Origin: Zizania palustris
Taxonomy: Eukaryota; Streptophyta; Magnoliopsida; Poales; Poaceae
Reading direction: 5' to 3'
Length of the DNA stretch: 64,000 bases
Assembly (NCBI GenBank): GCA_019279435.1
Contig: JAAALK010000288.1
Coordinates: 49,295,742-49,359,741, forward strand
Shown here: positions 21,012 to 31,240 of the stretch, in pieces
Numbering within the stretch: position 1 is the first letter of the stretch
Layout of the letters: every line of letters starts with the position of its first letter
Translations under genes and position numbers: made by a program
The notes under the pieces: model-generated
What the model was told of the DNA's origin: nothing
Databases searched by the model: none
The model's input: the letters and a program-made list of their open reading frames with translations, nothing else

Positions 21012-21491
21012 CTCCTATGCCCATAGTCATTGTAGGCGTCTCTTCTGTGATTTGGACATGCCTGGAGGTGCCCAAGATGGTTGCGGCTTGGTGCCGGGTG
21101 CTACTGCCAGGATTCTATCAACTCTAGCCGAAGTGGTACTGTGCCCTTCAGCCTTGTGCACCCTGCGCTCGGAGGGGCCTTCGCTGTGAACCCTGGCGGA
21201 CGGACCGGCCTTGTTCGGCCGATCGAACCAGGCTTCGATGCAGAGCCCAGCTGAAGCATGGGACTTACCTCCGTCAGACTTTGGTGACAAAGCCTTCGGG
21301 ATTGTGACTTCCTGAGACCCCACTCTGATGGTGATGGCTTTAGACTCCCTTTCCTTGGCCTCCTCGCGCCTGTATCCTTCGGCTTCACTCTGCATGGTAC
21401 GATTCGGAGGCACCACGGATAGTCTGTGGATGATGCCCCCTCCGCTGCGTCTGTTTGCCCCTGCCATCCATAATATTCCGAAGGAAAACAA
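21012..21491 (-). pseudogene. gag: C-terminal gag remnant of element I
   Basis: A charged, low-complexity frame ends in WAPPGMSKSQKRRLQ, the segment that precedes protease in these elements. Two stops separate it from the next frame. The capsid and zinc-knuckle parts are absent, so the element was truncated inside gag. Confidence 0.55.
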
Positions 21492-21755
21492 GGCATAGTG
21501 TTATGTTGCGGAGGGTACTCTTACCCAGATACGTACGGAGCCCACGGGGTTCCTACCCAGTTGTACTTTCTTTTAATCCTAAATTAGTCCTAAACTACTC
21601 CTAAACAATTTCTAAATTACTACTGAAATACCATTAAACTAAACTACAAATATTAAAACTTGATAAAAAAATGCATACATACCTCTCAAATGGAGCGAAT
21701 AGCCAAGGATGGGGTGGGAGAAGGGCGTGTTCGGCCTCTCTTATTATAGGGTAAC

Positions 21756-21811
21756 AGTCGGTTGTTGGAGAGCCGACTGCTTTTCCGCAGTCGGCTCTCC
21801 AACAACCGACT
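21756..21811. repeat. Perfect 25-bp inverted repeat (hairpin 1)
   Basis: Arms 21,756-21,780 and 21,787-21,811 are exact reverse complements, starting AGTCGGTTGTTGG and ending CCAACAACCGACT, with a 6-base loop TTTTCC. Confidence 0.95.
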
Positions 21812-21841
21812 AGGGTATAATCAGCTTTTGAATGGCTGAGT

Positions 21842-21876
21842 GGGTCTAGTCGGTCATTGAGCGACCGACTGGACCC
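21842..21876. repeat. 14-bp inverted repeat (hairpin 2)
   Basis: GGGTCTAGTCGGTC and GACCGACTGGACCC pair at 13 of 14 positions around a 7-base loop ATTGAGC. Confidence 0.85.
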
Positions 21877-21901
21877 CAAAATAGCCGTTGCAGGCCGGAA
21901 A

Positions 21902-21956
21902 ATGCCACGTAGGTAGGAGTCGGCTATTGGTTGGCCGACACCTGCTGATGTGGCAT
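21902..21956. repeat. Imperfect 23-bp inverted repeat (hairpin 3)
   Basis: ATGCCAC…AGTCGGC pairs with GCCGAC…GTGGCAT at about 18 of 23 positions, loop near 21,925-21,933. The self-palindrome GTCGGCCGAC follows at about 21,958-21,967. Confidence 0.7.
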
Positions 21957-22108
21957 GAGTCGGCCGACCGCACACTAATTTTGCAAATTTTTGAAACGGC
22001 AATACAGATTTGATTTTCTTTTAAAAAAATTATTATTTTTAAAAATTATACTATTACCTTTGTAGCCCTGTATAGATGGTCTTTCTTATTTTTAGTTGAG
22101 GGATTAAG

Positions 22109-22310
22109 AGTGTGTTTGTTTTAGTTTCTTACGGCTATTTCTAGAATCTGATGCGGAAAAAACGGTTCAGATTCTAGACTTATTGTGAAAATCAGTAGCT
22201 GCGAAATCTGAAAATGAATTAGAATCCAGAAGTTATAAAACATCAGCTACTCAGATGAGCTAGCTACTGAAAATCTCTAGCTACGAGAAGCTGAAACAAA
22301 TAAGCCTTAA
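22109..22310. mobile_element. MITE-like element, about 200 bp
   Basis: The ends are imperfect inverted repeats. GTGTGTTTGTTTTAGTTTCT on the left matches, as reverse complement, AGAAGCTGAAACAAATAAGCC on the right, and the match continues into TACGGCTA/CGTAGCTA. The interior is AT-rich without coding. I could not fix a target duplication. The hAT type is a guess from the ends. Confidence 0.45.
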
Positions 22311-23124
22311 AACTTGCTTATTTCATTAGGTACTAAAGTTTGATCTTTCAGTTTAGATGTAGAGACTAAACCGTATTTAATGAGGGATTCATAAATGAGC
22401 ACATAGTGTGTATAATATTTTTAATCTTTATAAACAACATTAAAGTGACTTATGGACTAAATAATAGGGAATAAAATTTAGTCTCCGTAAGTAAAATTGT
22501 GTAAGAAAGAGTCATCCAAAAAACATGAACTTACTCCCACTCTATGCATCCAGCGTGAGCTATCATTTTAACCTAACCTTAGCCTTGAGGAGGGTTGGCG
22601 AAACTCATTGGATAATCATACGGCTCGATTACTGCTGTTGACAATTTAGTTTGGTTATTATCGGAACAATTTTATAATGAGTTAATCCAAAACATAACCG
22701 GATAAGTTAAAATAAGACCACTAATTCTTAAATCCCACAAAGACTATAATTTTTATATAAAGTTGATACATTGGTAGGAAAATACTATTATAAAGCAGTA
22801 ATAAGTAAAAAGTATTGAAAGAATATTTTTTATTTACAGAGGTATATCAGGAGGTAGAAATAAAATATTTTTAGAACAAAGGTAAATACAAATAAGTGAA
22901 TTTTTTAACGAAGAATTGATCATTCGATAATTATCAAGTCAGTCGTAGTTTCTCCAATGATGTCTATTTTATCATATCAGTAAGTTATAACCTCTAAAAA
23001 ACCATACTTCTAAACCCGATTTCTTATTGTTAGCAGCAGTAAAAATTTTTATATATTTTTCTCATTTTTCTATACACCACTTATCCGATCACTTTTCATT
23101 AGCATTTTGGATATTTTAACATTA
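22311..23124. other. AT-rich intergenic DNA, no feature seen
   Basis: Low-GC sequence left of gypsy D with no open frame above noise and no clear repeat. It is the pre-insertion flank of D. Confidence 0.6.
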
Positions 23125-23129
23125 CAGTG
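23125..23129. repeat. Target-site duplication of D, left copy (CAGTG)
   Basis: CAGTG precedes the LTR start TGTTGACG and matches 43,687-43,691. Confidence 0.95.
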
Positions 23130-23589
23130 TGTTGACGTAAAAGATTACGCTAACAGGTTTAGGAAACTAAGTGTGTAACAAATGAAGTGTGTATTGAATA
23201 TCTGAGTATTAGGTACCATTTACAGAGTGAAGAGGGGTATCTATAGACCAAAATCATGGGAAAATACTTCTTTACCCTCTAATTACAACCGACTAAGAAG
23301 ATATTGTTTAGTATTCTTCGTAGGGGTAAAAGAGTAAAAAGCTAATCTAATTAGTGAGAAGATAAATCTTTCGTCCTTGCTGGCAACCTCCCTTTAGGTG
23401 AAGGGGCTTCGGGATACTTCGTTGTGTCGAAGCTTTGACGAAGGTTTCCGTTGTTAAGGCTCCCAACCGATGGAGCCTTATTGCTTTTAGAATCCTTGGA
23501 GATCAAGGTTCTTGGCTTCGTTTCTTCAGTTTGTGTTAACATGAGAATGCCCTTGGCTGTTGAGAGGATGAAATATTTTTCTCCCAACA
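23130..23589 (-). repeat. 3' LTR of D (460 bp)
   Basis: TGTTGACG…CCCAACA on the plus strand. Compared with the 523-bp 5' LTR it lacks 63 bp (after about 23,187). The missing segment is present in the related LTR of C, so this copy suffered the deletion. Its TATA position reads TATCTATA instead of TATTTATA. Confidence 0.95.
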
Positions 23590-23605
23590 GTAGCCCCTCG
23601 AATAG
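23590..23605 (-). promoter_or_regulatory. Polypurine tract of D
   Basis: The minus strand reads CGAGGGGCTAC directly before the LTR. It is short but correctly placed. Confidence 0.6.
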
Positions 23606-24069
23606 TTCTCTCCGAATTTTCTATGCAATAAAGGAGGGTAGTATACGCAAGCAATAATTTCATGCCTATAATTTAGAAAAGAACTTGAAAAACTTTACCA
23701 CCCTTAGAAGCATTTGGAGGCTAGAGGTCTTCGGAACAACTTCTGTGCAGAGATACTCACTGAAATAGCTTCGGGGATGGATCCTTGGCGAAGCTAATGT
23801 AACCGTTAGACTCATAAAAATAGCTGTTACTTCTTAAAGAGACTAACAGTCGCTTCATTTCCACAGGCATGACTTCTCATGAAACGTCTCAGTAAATTAT
23901 AACGGTTAACGGTAACAAGGACGTAACAAGGCACCCAAATGGCACACTACGATGAAAAAGACATGCTATAAATAAGAAAGTAAAGGTAAGTTTTGGATAC
24001 TGTACTGACTGCTTTCACATTTCACTTTTCTTCTTCCCGAGCCTATCTTCTCAGCTCTCATCTTCTCCG
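23606..24069. other. Noncoding spacer of D between LTR and antisense ORF
   Basis: Scattered CTTCGG words and no open frame. A TATAAATAAG-like stretch at about 23,969-23,978 on the plus strand sits roughly 100 bp before the antisense ORF start and could serve it. Confidence 0.4.
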
Positions 24070-26027
24070 ATGGTGAAGACAAGCCACAAGGCTCCTATCC
24101 CTGCTTCATCTTTGGCTCAGCAACAGGCGATGGAGGCGGCAGCAGCAGCTGGGCATTTAGACAACCCTCGCCCAGCTGGTCCTCACGATTTCGCCCGATG
24201 TCTACCAAGTATACCGATCAATCGTATAGCTTAGGGGCGTCAACATGCTCGAAGAAGTCGATCGCGGCGGCGCTTGCAGGGAAGATGGGACCTAGAGTCA
24301 AGATTCGCCAGGCTGGGGATGATGTTATTCCGGCACCACGCACCGGAGAGGTGATGGTGCTCGAGGCATTCTTCAAAACATGATTAGGACTTCCAGCAGT
24401 GGAGTTCCTTTTCGAGGTATTTAGTTTATTCCATGTCACCCTGCCTCAACTTTCTCCGAACGCCATTGCTTGTCTATCTATCTTCGAATGGGTGATGCAA
24501 GCCGAAGGATGCGCCGGGAGAGCTAAGATCTTCGCGGCTCTTCATAAAGCTTCGTGCCAGCCGAAGACCTTTATCGGAGCCGAAGGGGAGAAAATGGTGA
24601 TCGCCATCGGGAGTATCAATTTCCATCCTTGCGAGGAGTTCCAAGACTGGTTCCCAGAGAAGGCCATCAATGACAGATGGTACACAGACTTGATCCTTCA
24701 CTGGTTCTACACCGAGGTTGGAGCGAACTATGTCTTGGCCGGACACTTGGAGGACAACTTTTACCGGAGGGAAGCGGAGGTCAAACCGGACCCACATTAG
24801 CTTGAAGTCTGCCTCGAGTTGTTGCACTCCGTAAGTCATTGCATGAGCATGCATGACTTGGCGGAGGAGTTCATCGGACTCTGGATCCCCCCTCTGATGG
24901 CTGCTTGGCCAATCAACTTTGAGGAGAACCTAGAGGGAGGACTTCGAGAGATTCCTTCAAGCTCCGCAAGTAAACTTTCTGTATGTCCTACAAGGTATTT
25001 TACATGCAGTATTGGTTTTATATAAATGATTTAATTGAAATGACATCTTATCTTTGAGTTCCACACGTGACTCTTTCTCTGTCCTTGGAGAAGCTGAAGG
25101 ATCGGTGGTAGACGCTGCTCTTGAACGGGCGGCTTACCAAGTACAAAGCATCTACAAAAATAAGTTTAGTTTGAACACAAGTACATAATTCACTTACATT
25201 GCTCTTCTTCCTTTGCATCAAGTGGTTCAAGCTTGAGCTGTAGCTATGTCAAATGAGTGAAAATGTAACCGACTCAAAGAGAAGGTGATAGCCCTTAAAG
25301 GGAGCCTCGTCAACTCTGAGAATCAGACTTCGAACTTGGAAGAAATGGTGGCTGCAGAGCGGAATGCTAGAACTAGACTAGAGGCTGCGAAGGATGAACT
25401 TGAAGCTGAGCGGGTTGTGCTCCATGCTTAGGTGGAAAAACTGCGGGAAGAGCAGGCGGCTGCAGGAGCTTAACTGGTCAAGCTTCGAGAGGAGTAGCTA
25501 AGTTTGACGGAGGAGGCCAAGAAACTACTCAGACAAAAAGCGCTTTAATGACGGAGACCGATTGACTTTCATCTTTGATGGACGAGCTGAGTAAGTCAAA
25601 CAAGGCCTTGGCTATAGAAAACATAAAATGCGAGAATGTGTCTTATGAGACCATGGACGCCCTTCGGGGTGTCCTGGAATACTTTGGCACTTCTTGCGCC
25701 TCTTCGTCAATTACCAATGATTCCCTGCTGTGAAAGATGAAGATGATCCAAGCAGTGGCAAATACTATGAAGGCTACAGGTACTCAGTATGGAGAGATCT
25801 CCGACCAAGTAGCTGCTCTCGGAGTGCTTCATTACTATGAAGACATTGGATTATCTATTTCACCAGAGCCTGGAGCAGCCCACACTAACTTTGGTGACGA
25901 CCGACTTTTGACCCCTTTGCCTGAAATGGCCGCAGCTTGGGAGGCTTTTCAGCCATCCTGGAGAGCTAAAGGCCGGTCAGCTATAAAAGCGTGGATCGAT
26001 GAAGGTCTTCGACACAAACAAGCATGA
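24070..26027 (+). pseudogene. Antisense extra ORF of Tat element D (gypsy-type transposon domain plus coiled coil)
   Basis: It is encoded opposite to gag-pol, between integrase and the 3' LTR. ATG at 24,070 starts MVKTSHKAPIP. After stops and shifts the frame continues through RTGEVMVLEAFFKT, LPAVEFLFEVFSLFHV, LSPNAIACLSIFEWV and GWFPEK-like DWFPEKAINDRWY, resembling the family catalogued as putative gypsy-type transposon (Pfam PF04195). About 25,250-25,560 encodes a Glu/Leu/Lys heptad region, interrupted by several stops. The last open part (25,737-26,027) ends KAWIDEGLRHKQA. Antisense ORFs in this position are known in Tat elements such as Grande. Function is unknown. The copy is broken by at least five stops or shifts. 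Confidence 0.7.
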
Positions 26028-27622
26028 GCACAAACTTCAAGCAGCAAACCTCCTTCGAACCCGATGGTTTAGTTTTCTTTAGGTCTCTGCCTATTGTAAA
26101 AAACTTATCTTTTGTTCTCCTTTGAATAAAAAGACTTGTTTGGAAATGTTTTTAGGCTTCTCAATCTTTTTTGGATGAACTCGAAGTATTAGAGATTAAC
26201 GAAAAACTCCGCCTACAATGGGCTACCTTCGAAGCTTTAAAGTCTCACAGGCATCCTCGATTTTCAATTCCCTGGGGAAGTTACGGAGAGGTTATACCCG
26301 ATATATGTAAATAAGTGTTAAATTATATTAAAAAGGAGGAAAAGAAGTTAGTATAGCATCTTTATCTTTGGAGGACATCGATTGGTCCAAATAAGAGTGT
26401 TCTGGCGAGGAGCAAGCGGAGAAAAGCCCCGAACGACTTCGAACCTGGGAGAGAAGCCCCAAATGACTTCAGACCTGGGCCGAGCTTCATCAAGAGCAAA
26501 AGGATTTATAGGATTCAAAAGAAGGGAAAAGAGTTAAGCGTAAGGTTTTGAAGACTCCGGGCTCTAGGACAAGTCGTCTTCGAAGCCGGGCTAATTCTAA
26601 AAATAGCTCTAGGGATCGAAGGGATCAACGCTTTCTCCTTGGCTTGGACATAGATTTTTCATAATGTAATATAATCTGTTGAATAATATAAACTAGAATG
26701 CTTCGAAATTGTCTCATTACTTCCCAGCCCCTCTTTGGGGGTAAGCACCTTCGAACTTCGATCGAAGTTGGTTACGCACAACGATCATGACGTTAGTTAG
26801 GAGTACAATTTCAATAATTTTATTTTCGGTGGCATGGAGTCCCTGATATATTAAGGAAGAAGTAAGGACTCTTAGTCCAAAATTCAAATAGATGGTTTTT
26901 AGGGACCTCGAAAATGACTTCTATCTTATTATTCCAGAGTCCGAAAATGGTAACTTAGTACTCTTTTTCGAATGTGGTTGCATTGGACTCTTTTTCAGAT
27001 GTATTAGAATCTGATTATAACAGTCGCTTTGGACTCTTTTCTCGGACGATTTCAAGTTAATTGCTCAAAGTCCGTATCAATTGGTCCCTTTAGACTCTTC
27101 CTATGGATGCTATCAAGCCGGTGGCTTGGAATCTGCTTTTTGTGGTCCCCTTCGACTCTTTTTACGGATGCTTTCAAGCTAATTGCTCGGAATCCATATC
27201 ATTTGGTCTCTTTGGACTCTTTTTACGCATGATTTCAAGCCGGTGGCTTGGAATCTGTTTTTTGTGACTTTCACACCTTGATGGATGCTTCGAACCGGTG
27301 GCTCGAAGTCCATAAATTCAGTTCGAATGAATAGTACTTATCTCCACAATCAGCTCCATTCTCCTAGTGTGTCCACTAGAAGTAGGAATCGTTTTGAGAA
27401 GTATGCATTATTCGAACCATGAGATTTATTCATTTAGAAAGTGTTTACAAATGATTACAAGAAGCCCCTATGCGAAATATTGCTTAAGGTGCTCCGCATG
27501 CCATGCATGCTTTAATTCTTCACCTTCTAAATTAGCTAATTTATAAGATCCGGGCATCCTTAACAAAGGATGATATATGGACCTTCCCATTTATTTCCTA
27601 ATTTCCCTGTTTCGATAATGCT
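26028..27622. other. Noncoding interior of D between antisense ORF and integrase
   Basis: About 1.6 kb without a gene. It holds polyadenylation-like AATAAA near 26,125 on the plus strand, fitting the end of the antisense transcript, and a short tandem array at 27,031-27,272. Confidence 0.5.
27031..27272. repeat. 61-bp imperfect tandem repeat, four copies, in D
   Basis: GGACTC/AGACTC/CGACTC/GGACTC recur at 27,031, 27,092, 27,153 and 27,214, exactly 61 bp apart. Units alternate between an AATTGCTC…TATCA type and a CCGGTGGCTTGGAATCTG type, so a 122-bp dimer was amplified. A fainter copy starts near 26,975. Confidence 0.8.
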
Positions 27623-28453
27623 TCACAAAACTAAATGACCAGGTTTAAGTTCATTAAGTTTAATCTTCGGATCATACCAAATCTTCGTCTGATGTTGATA
27701 CTTCATTAGGTTTGCAACAACTCGAAGCCTTATTTCTTCCATTAAGTCCAGTGAAGCTTGTCTTTCATCTTCCGTTTCAGGTTCGACGGTGTGAAGAGAT
27801 CCTCCTTTAAGCTCCATCGGTGTCATGGCTTCATCTTCGAATAGTAACTTGAAAGGGGTAAAACCTGTGGATCTTGCTTAAGTGGTCCGAATGGACCATA
27901 AATCTTCGAGAGCTTTTCGGTCCACAACCACTTCACTAATCCTACTATCCTTCGATTCAGGCCTGATAAAATATTACCATTAGCTCGCTCGACAGCTCCG
28001 TTCGATTGAGGATGACGGATAACTGCAAAACACATTTGTATGCCAAGACCTTCGTAGAATTCTCTGAAGGGTTCAACATCAAATTGGGTGCCATTGTCGA
28101 TTGTCAGCTGTCGAGGCACTCCGAACTTGCATATAATATTCAATTGCTACAACTGCAAATTTTAAACTTCCTTTTGCCATTGGGAAGGGGCCAATGAGAT
28201 CCATACCCCATCTGGCCATTGGCCACACCGGAGCAATAACTTGAAGAGGTGTTGGCGGACGCTAACTTCGTATTCCCATCCATTGACAACCTTGGCAAGT
28301 GTGGACTAAGGCTTCTGCATCAGCTACTATTGTAGGCCAATAAAGCCCCTGGCGAATTGTTTTCCCTGCTAAGGCTCAAGGGACAAGATGGCTACCACAA
28401 AGGCCTTCATGAATTTCTCGGAGTATATCTTGGCCTTCGTCTTGGGAAATACA
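27623..28453 (-). pseudogene. pol: Integrase of gypsy element D
   Basis: Finger cysteines appear in CQGCQWMG (about 28,280) and the first core Asp in WGMDLIGPF. Frame 28,143-27,823 gives TIDNGTQF and NGAVERANG (second Asp and Glu), then is thrown out of phase. Frame 27,826-27,623 gives EIRLRVVANLMKYQ and YDPKIKLNELKPGHLVL, the tail. At least two shifts and one stop. The same integrase finger wording occurs in B at about 53,900. Confidence 0.75.
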
Positions 28454-29090
28454 TCAGAGTAGGGGAGAACATTCTCTGGCCTTGTATAAAATACCGTTGA
28501 TAATATTATAATTTTGGATTCTTAATTGCAATTTTGATAGCTTTGGGCCTTTGGGTAAATTAGCTTCACCTTGCAATAATTCCATAATTGAACTCTGCCA
28601 GTCGGTGCTCAGTATGCAAAAGACCTCCACAGGAGGGAGTTGGGGCACCGAAGTAGAGATAAGCTCTTCGTAAAAAGCCCCTTCCAGAATGTCTATGCCT
28701 CCGGCTACAGCCTTTGCCAAGATATCGGCTTGCGCATTGTCGGGATCTTGGGATGCTTCGAATATAAATCCCTTTAAATGTTGCTTCGATCTTACGGATT
28801 TCTTTTAGATATTTAGCAAGTTGCGGATGCCGAACTTGGAAACTTTTATCAATGTGACCTGCTACAATTTGGGAATCTGTTTTTATAACAACTCTTGTAT
28901 CACCAAGACCACGTGCCTTGCGAAGACCTAGAAAAATTCCTTCATACTCCGCAATATTATTGGTGGACTTAAAGTTGAGTCTTGCGGAGTACATTGCTTT
29001 CTGTCCCGAAGCTGAAATTATTACTGCTCCGACACCTGCTCCATATGCTTGAAAAGCTCCATCTAAGTATATGGTCCATATTCCATCATT
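28454..29090 (-). pseudogene. pol: Second RNase H and linker of D
   Basis: Frame 28,994-28,566 carries NNIAEYEGIFLGLRKARGLG and VVIKTDSQIVAGHI of the archaeal-type RNase H. It then shifts to 28,720-28,454 with a Leu/Glu-rich linker (LPPVEVFCILSTDWQ). Broken but complete in outline. Confidence 0.7.
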
Positions 29091-30880
29091 TCATTGTTCT
29101 GGATCCCATACTGCAGACGGAGTCCACTCTACTACAAAATCAGCCACTACCTGTGACTTGGTTGCTGTTCTTGCTACGAAGGAGATGCCGAGGGGTGCTA
29201 ACTCGATGGCCCATTTTCCAATTCTCCCTGTAGAATCTTTGATTCGAAGCATATCTCCCAAAGGATAAGAAGTTGGTACAATTACATTATGTGTTTGAAA
29301 ATAATGTCGTAATTTCCTCAAAGCTATCGCTAGAGCATAAGTGAATTTTTCCAACTCGGAGTATGTGGTTTTTGCTCTAGATAGGGCTTCTGATTCAAAA
29401 TATACTAGGTTTTGTACCAACTTTCCATTGAAATCCATTTCTCGAACAAGGACTACACTAACAATGGAGACTGTAGCTACAAGATATAGGAGAAGAGTTT
29501 CATCTGTGATGGGCACAGTGAGTGTTGCAATGTTGCCGAGGTAATCTTTAATATCATCAAAAATCTTCTGGCACTCCGGTGTCCATGCAAAATCTTCGGG
29601 CCCCTTCAAAGCTTTGAATATTGGGAGGCTACGCTCTACGGACCTTGCTAGGAATCTACTAAGAGCTACGAGCTGCCCGACAAGCTTATGAACTTGCTTC
29701 AAATTTTCAGGCGGAGCCATTCTTTGGAGTGCACATATCTGGGTTGGGCTGGCTTCGATCCCCCTGCTCGAAACTAAATACCCTAACAATTTCCCAGCTT
29801 GAGTTCTAAAAATACATTTTTTGGGGTTGAGGCAAACTCCACATGCTCGGAGGCTCTCAAAAGTTTCTGCTAAGTCTAGGCTATGCTGGTGCTTTAGAGC
29901 ACTATTTATTACAATGTCGTCCATATAGGCTTCAACATTATGGCCTATTTGGTGACCTAGTGCTTTAGCAATTAATCTTGAAAAAGTTTCCCTGGTATTT
30001 CTCAAGCTGAAGGGCATTCTTACATAGCAAAAGACTCCCGAAGGAGTTACAAAACTTCTCTTGATTTCATCTTCGCATTTTAACCATAGTTGATGATATC
30101 CGGAGTACGCGTCGAGGAAGCACAAGATCTCGAGCCAGCAGTGCATTCAACTAATTGATCAATGCGGGGCATGGGGTAGGGGTCACATGGGAATGCTTTA
30201 TTCAAAGATGTGAAGTCAATACACATGCGCAACTTGCCGGAGGCCTTCTTCTTGACGAAGACTGGGTTTGCTAACCACTCCATATGAGCCACTTCACTAA
30301 TGATTCCAGCCTTCAATAAGTTTTCTACTTCTGTTTTAGCAAGGTTTGCCCTCTCCATTGACAATTTGCGGAGCCCTTGGCGAACAAGTCAAACTCTCGG
30401 GTTGACGAGTAAGCTGTGCTCAATGATGCTTCGGTCAACTCTAGGAATGTCTTCATCAGATCAAACAAAAATATCTAAATTTTCTGTAACTACTTCTTCT
30501 AATGAAGTAGCAATTTCCAGAGGCAATGCTTTGCCAAACTGGATAGGATAATTTTTGTTGTCCTTTACAATGATTTTTGTTACAATTTCTCCTTTGGGGC
30601 TTGGCCTAGGGGAGGACATCTTAGAGAATTCACCTAACATGGGAATATCCTCCGAATGGTCATGCACATTATTTATCCGTCGAGGGTCAAGAGGTGGACC
30701 ATGGCCATATTCTGCCCTTTTTGCTGCTGCTTTGTCACCGAAAACCATGAGTACTCCTCCTTGCCTCGGCATCTTGAGATAGAGATAATTATGATGTGTT
30801 ATTGCTCCGAATTGATTTAACATGCCTCTTCTAAAGATGACGTTATAAGGATAAGGGGCATCAACTACATTGAAGATCAC
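29091..30880 (-). pseudogene. pol: Reverse transcriptase and RNase H of gypsy element D
   Basis: Three frames (30,880-30,461; 30,364-30,080; 30,146-29,091) cover the protease exit, RT and first RNase H. RT has MCIDFTSLNKAF, motif A FLDAYSGYHQ, a FGLRNAGATFSR-like block altered to FSLRNTRETFSR, and YMDD. RNase H and connection end with IGKWAIELAPLGISF and a VVADFVVEWTP bridge. Frame changes fall near 30,400 and 30,110. Wording is nearly that of B and C. Confidence 0.85.
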
Positions 30881-31240
30881 CTCCTTCGTTCTAGCTAGGA
30901 GCCCATCTCTGAAGGCAACCTCGAGGCCTATTTGGCCGAGGGCATCGAGAGGAGGTCATGCGAAGCCTTGAAGCGGTCGAGCTGCTAGGAGGAGCTGTTT
31001 TCGTGGAATGCAAAGCTGGTTGAAGTCTTGAACAAAGATAATATATGCGGAGCTTCTTCCATCGACCAGTACTCTTCGGACTTCCATTCCTGCAATATCA
31101 GCAGTGATAACAAGGGGGTCCGCATGAGGAAATTTTATGCCCGCTGCATCAGCTGAAGATAAAGATATAGACACATGGGACTATTCAGGCATTTCAGTAG
31201 CCGACGAAGATGTCCCAATATGCCCTACTTCGCGAACATA
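30881..31240 (-). pseudogene. pol: Protease of gypsy element D
   Basis: The frame includes VPISLSSADAAGIKFPHADPLVI-type wording and an active-site segment VDGRSSAYIIF where relatives B and C have NGGSS or DRGSS. The region is continuous with RT except for a short shift near 30,930. Confidence 0.65.

Larger units (their letters stand above)
15095..21495 (-). mobile_element. Tat-type Ty3/gypsy element (I), lacking its 5' end
   Basis: The minus-strand order is gag end, protease, RT, RNase H, a second (archaeal-type) RNase H, integrase, polypurine tract, 3' LTR. The second RNase H is the hallmark of the Tat lineage. The 3' LTR is complete (15,095-16,376). No second LTR or PBS is found to the right, where element sequence fades near 21,430-21,520. 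The element sits in the proline-rich tail of the PMD frame. GCAGG at 15,090-15,094 would be the target copy, but no matching copy is seen on the right. Confidence 0.88.
21496..22030. other. Noncoding stretch with clustered hairpins, right of element I
   Basis: No gene is seen here. On the plus strand a short open run (about 21,510-21,575) could be the resumed tail of the PMD frame, but this is weak. The notable content is three consecutive inverted repeats, listed separately, all built on AGTCGG…CCGACT. Confidence 0.5.

Noticed and set aside
15095..21495. Complete LTR element with two LTRs for element I
   Set aside because: No copy of the TGTTGACAC LTR or of the GCAGG target repeat is seen on the right side.
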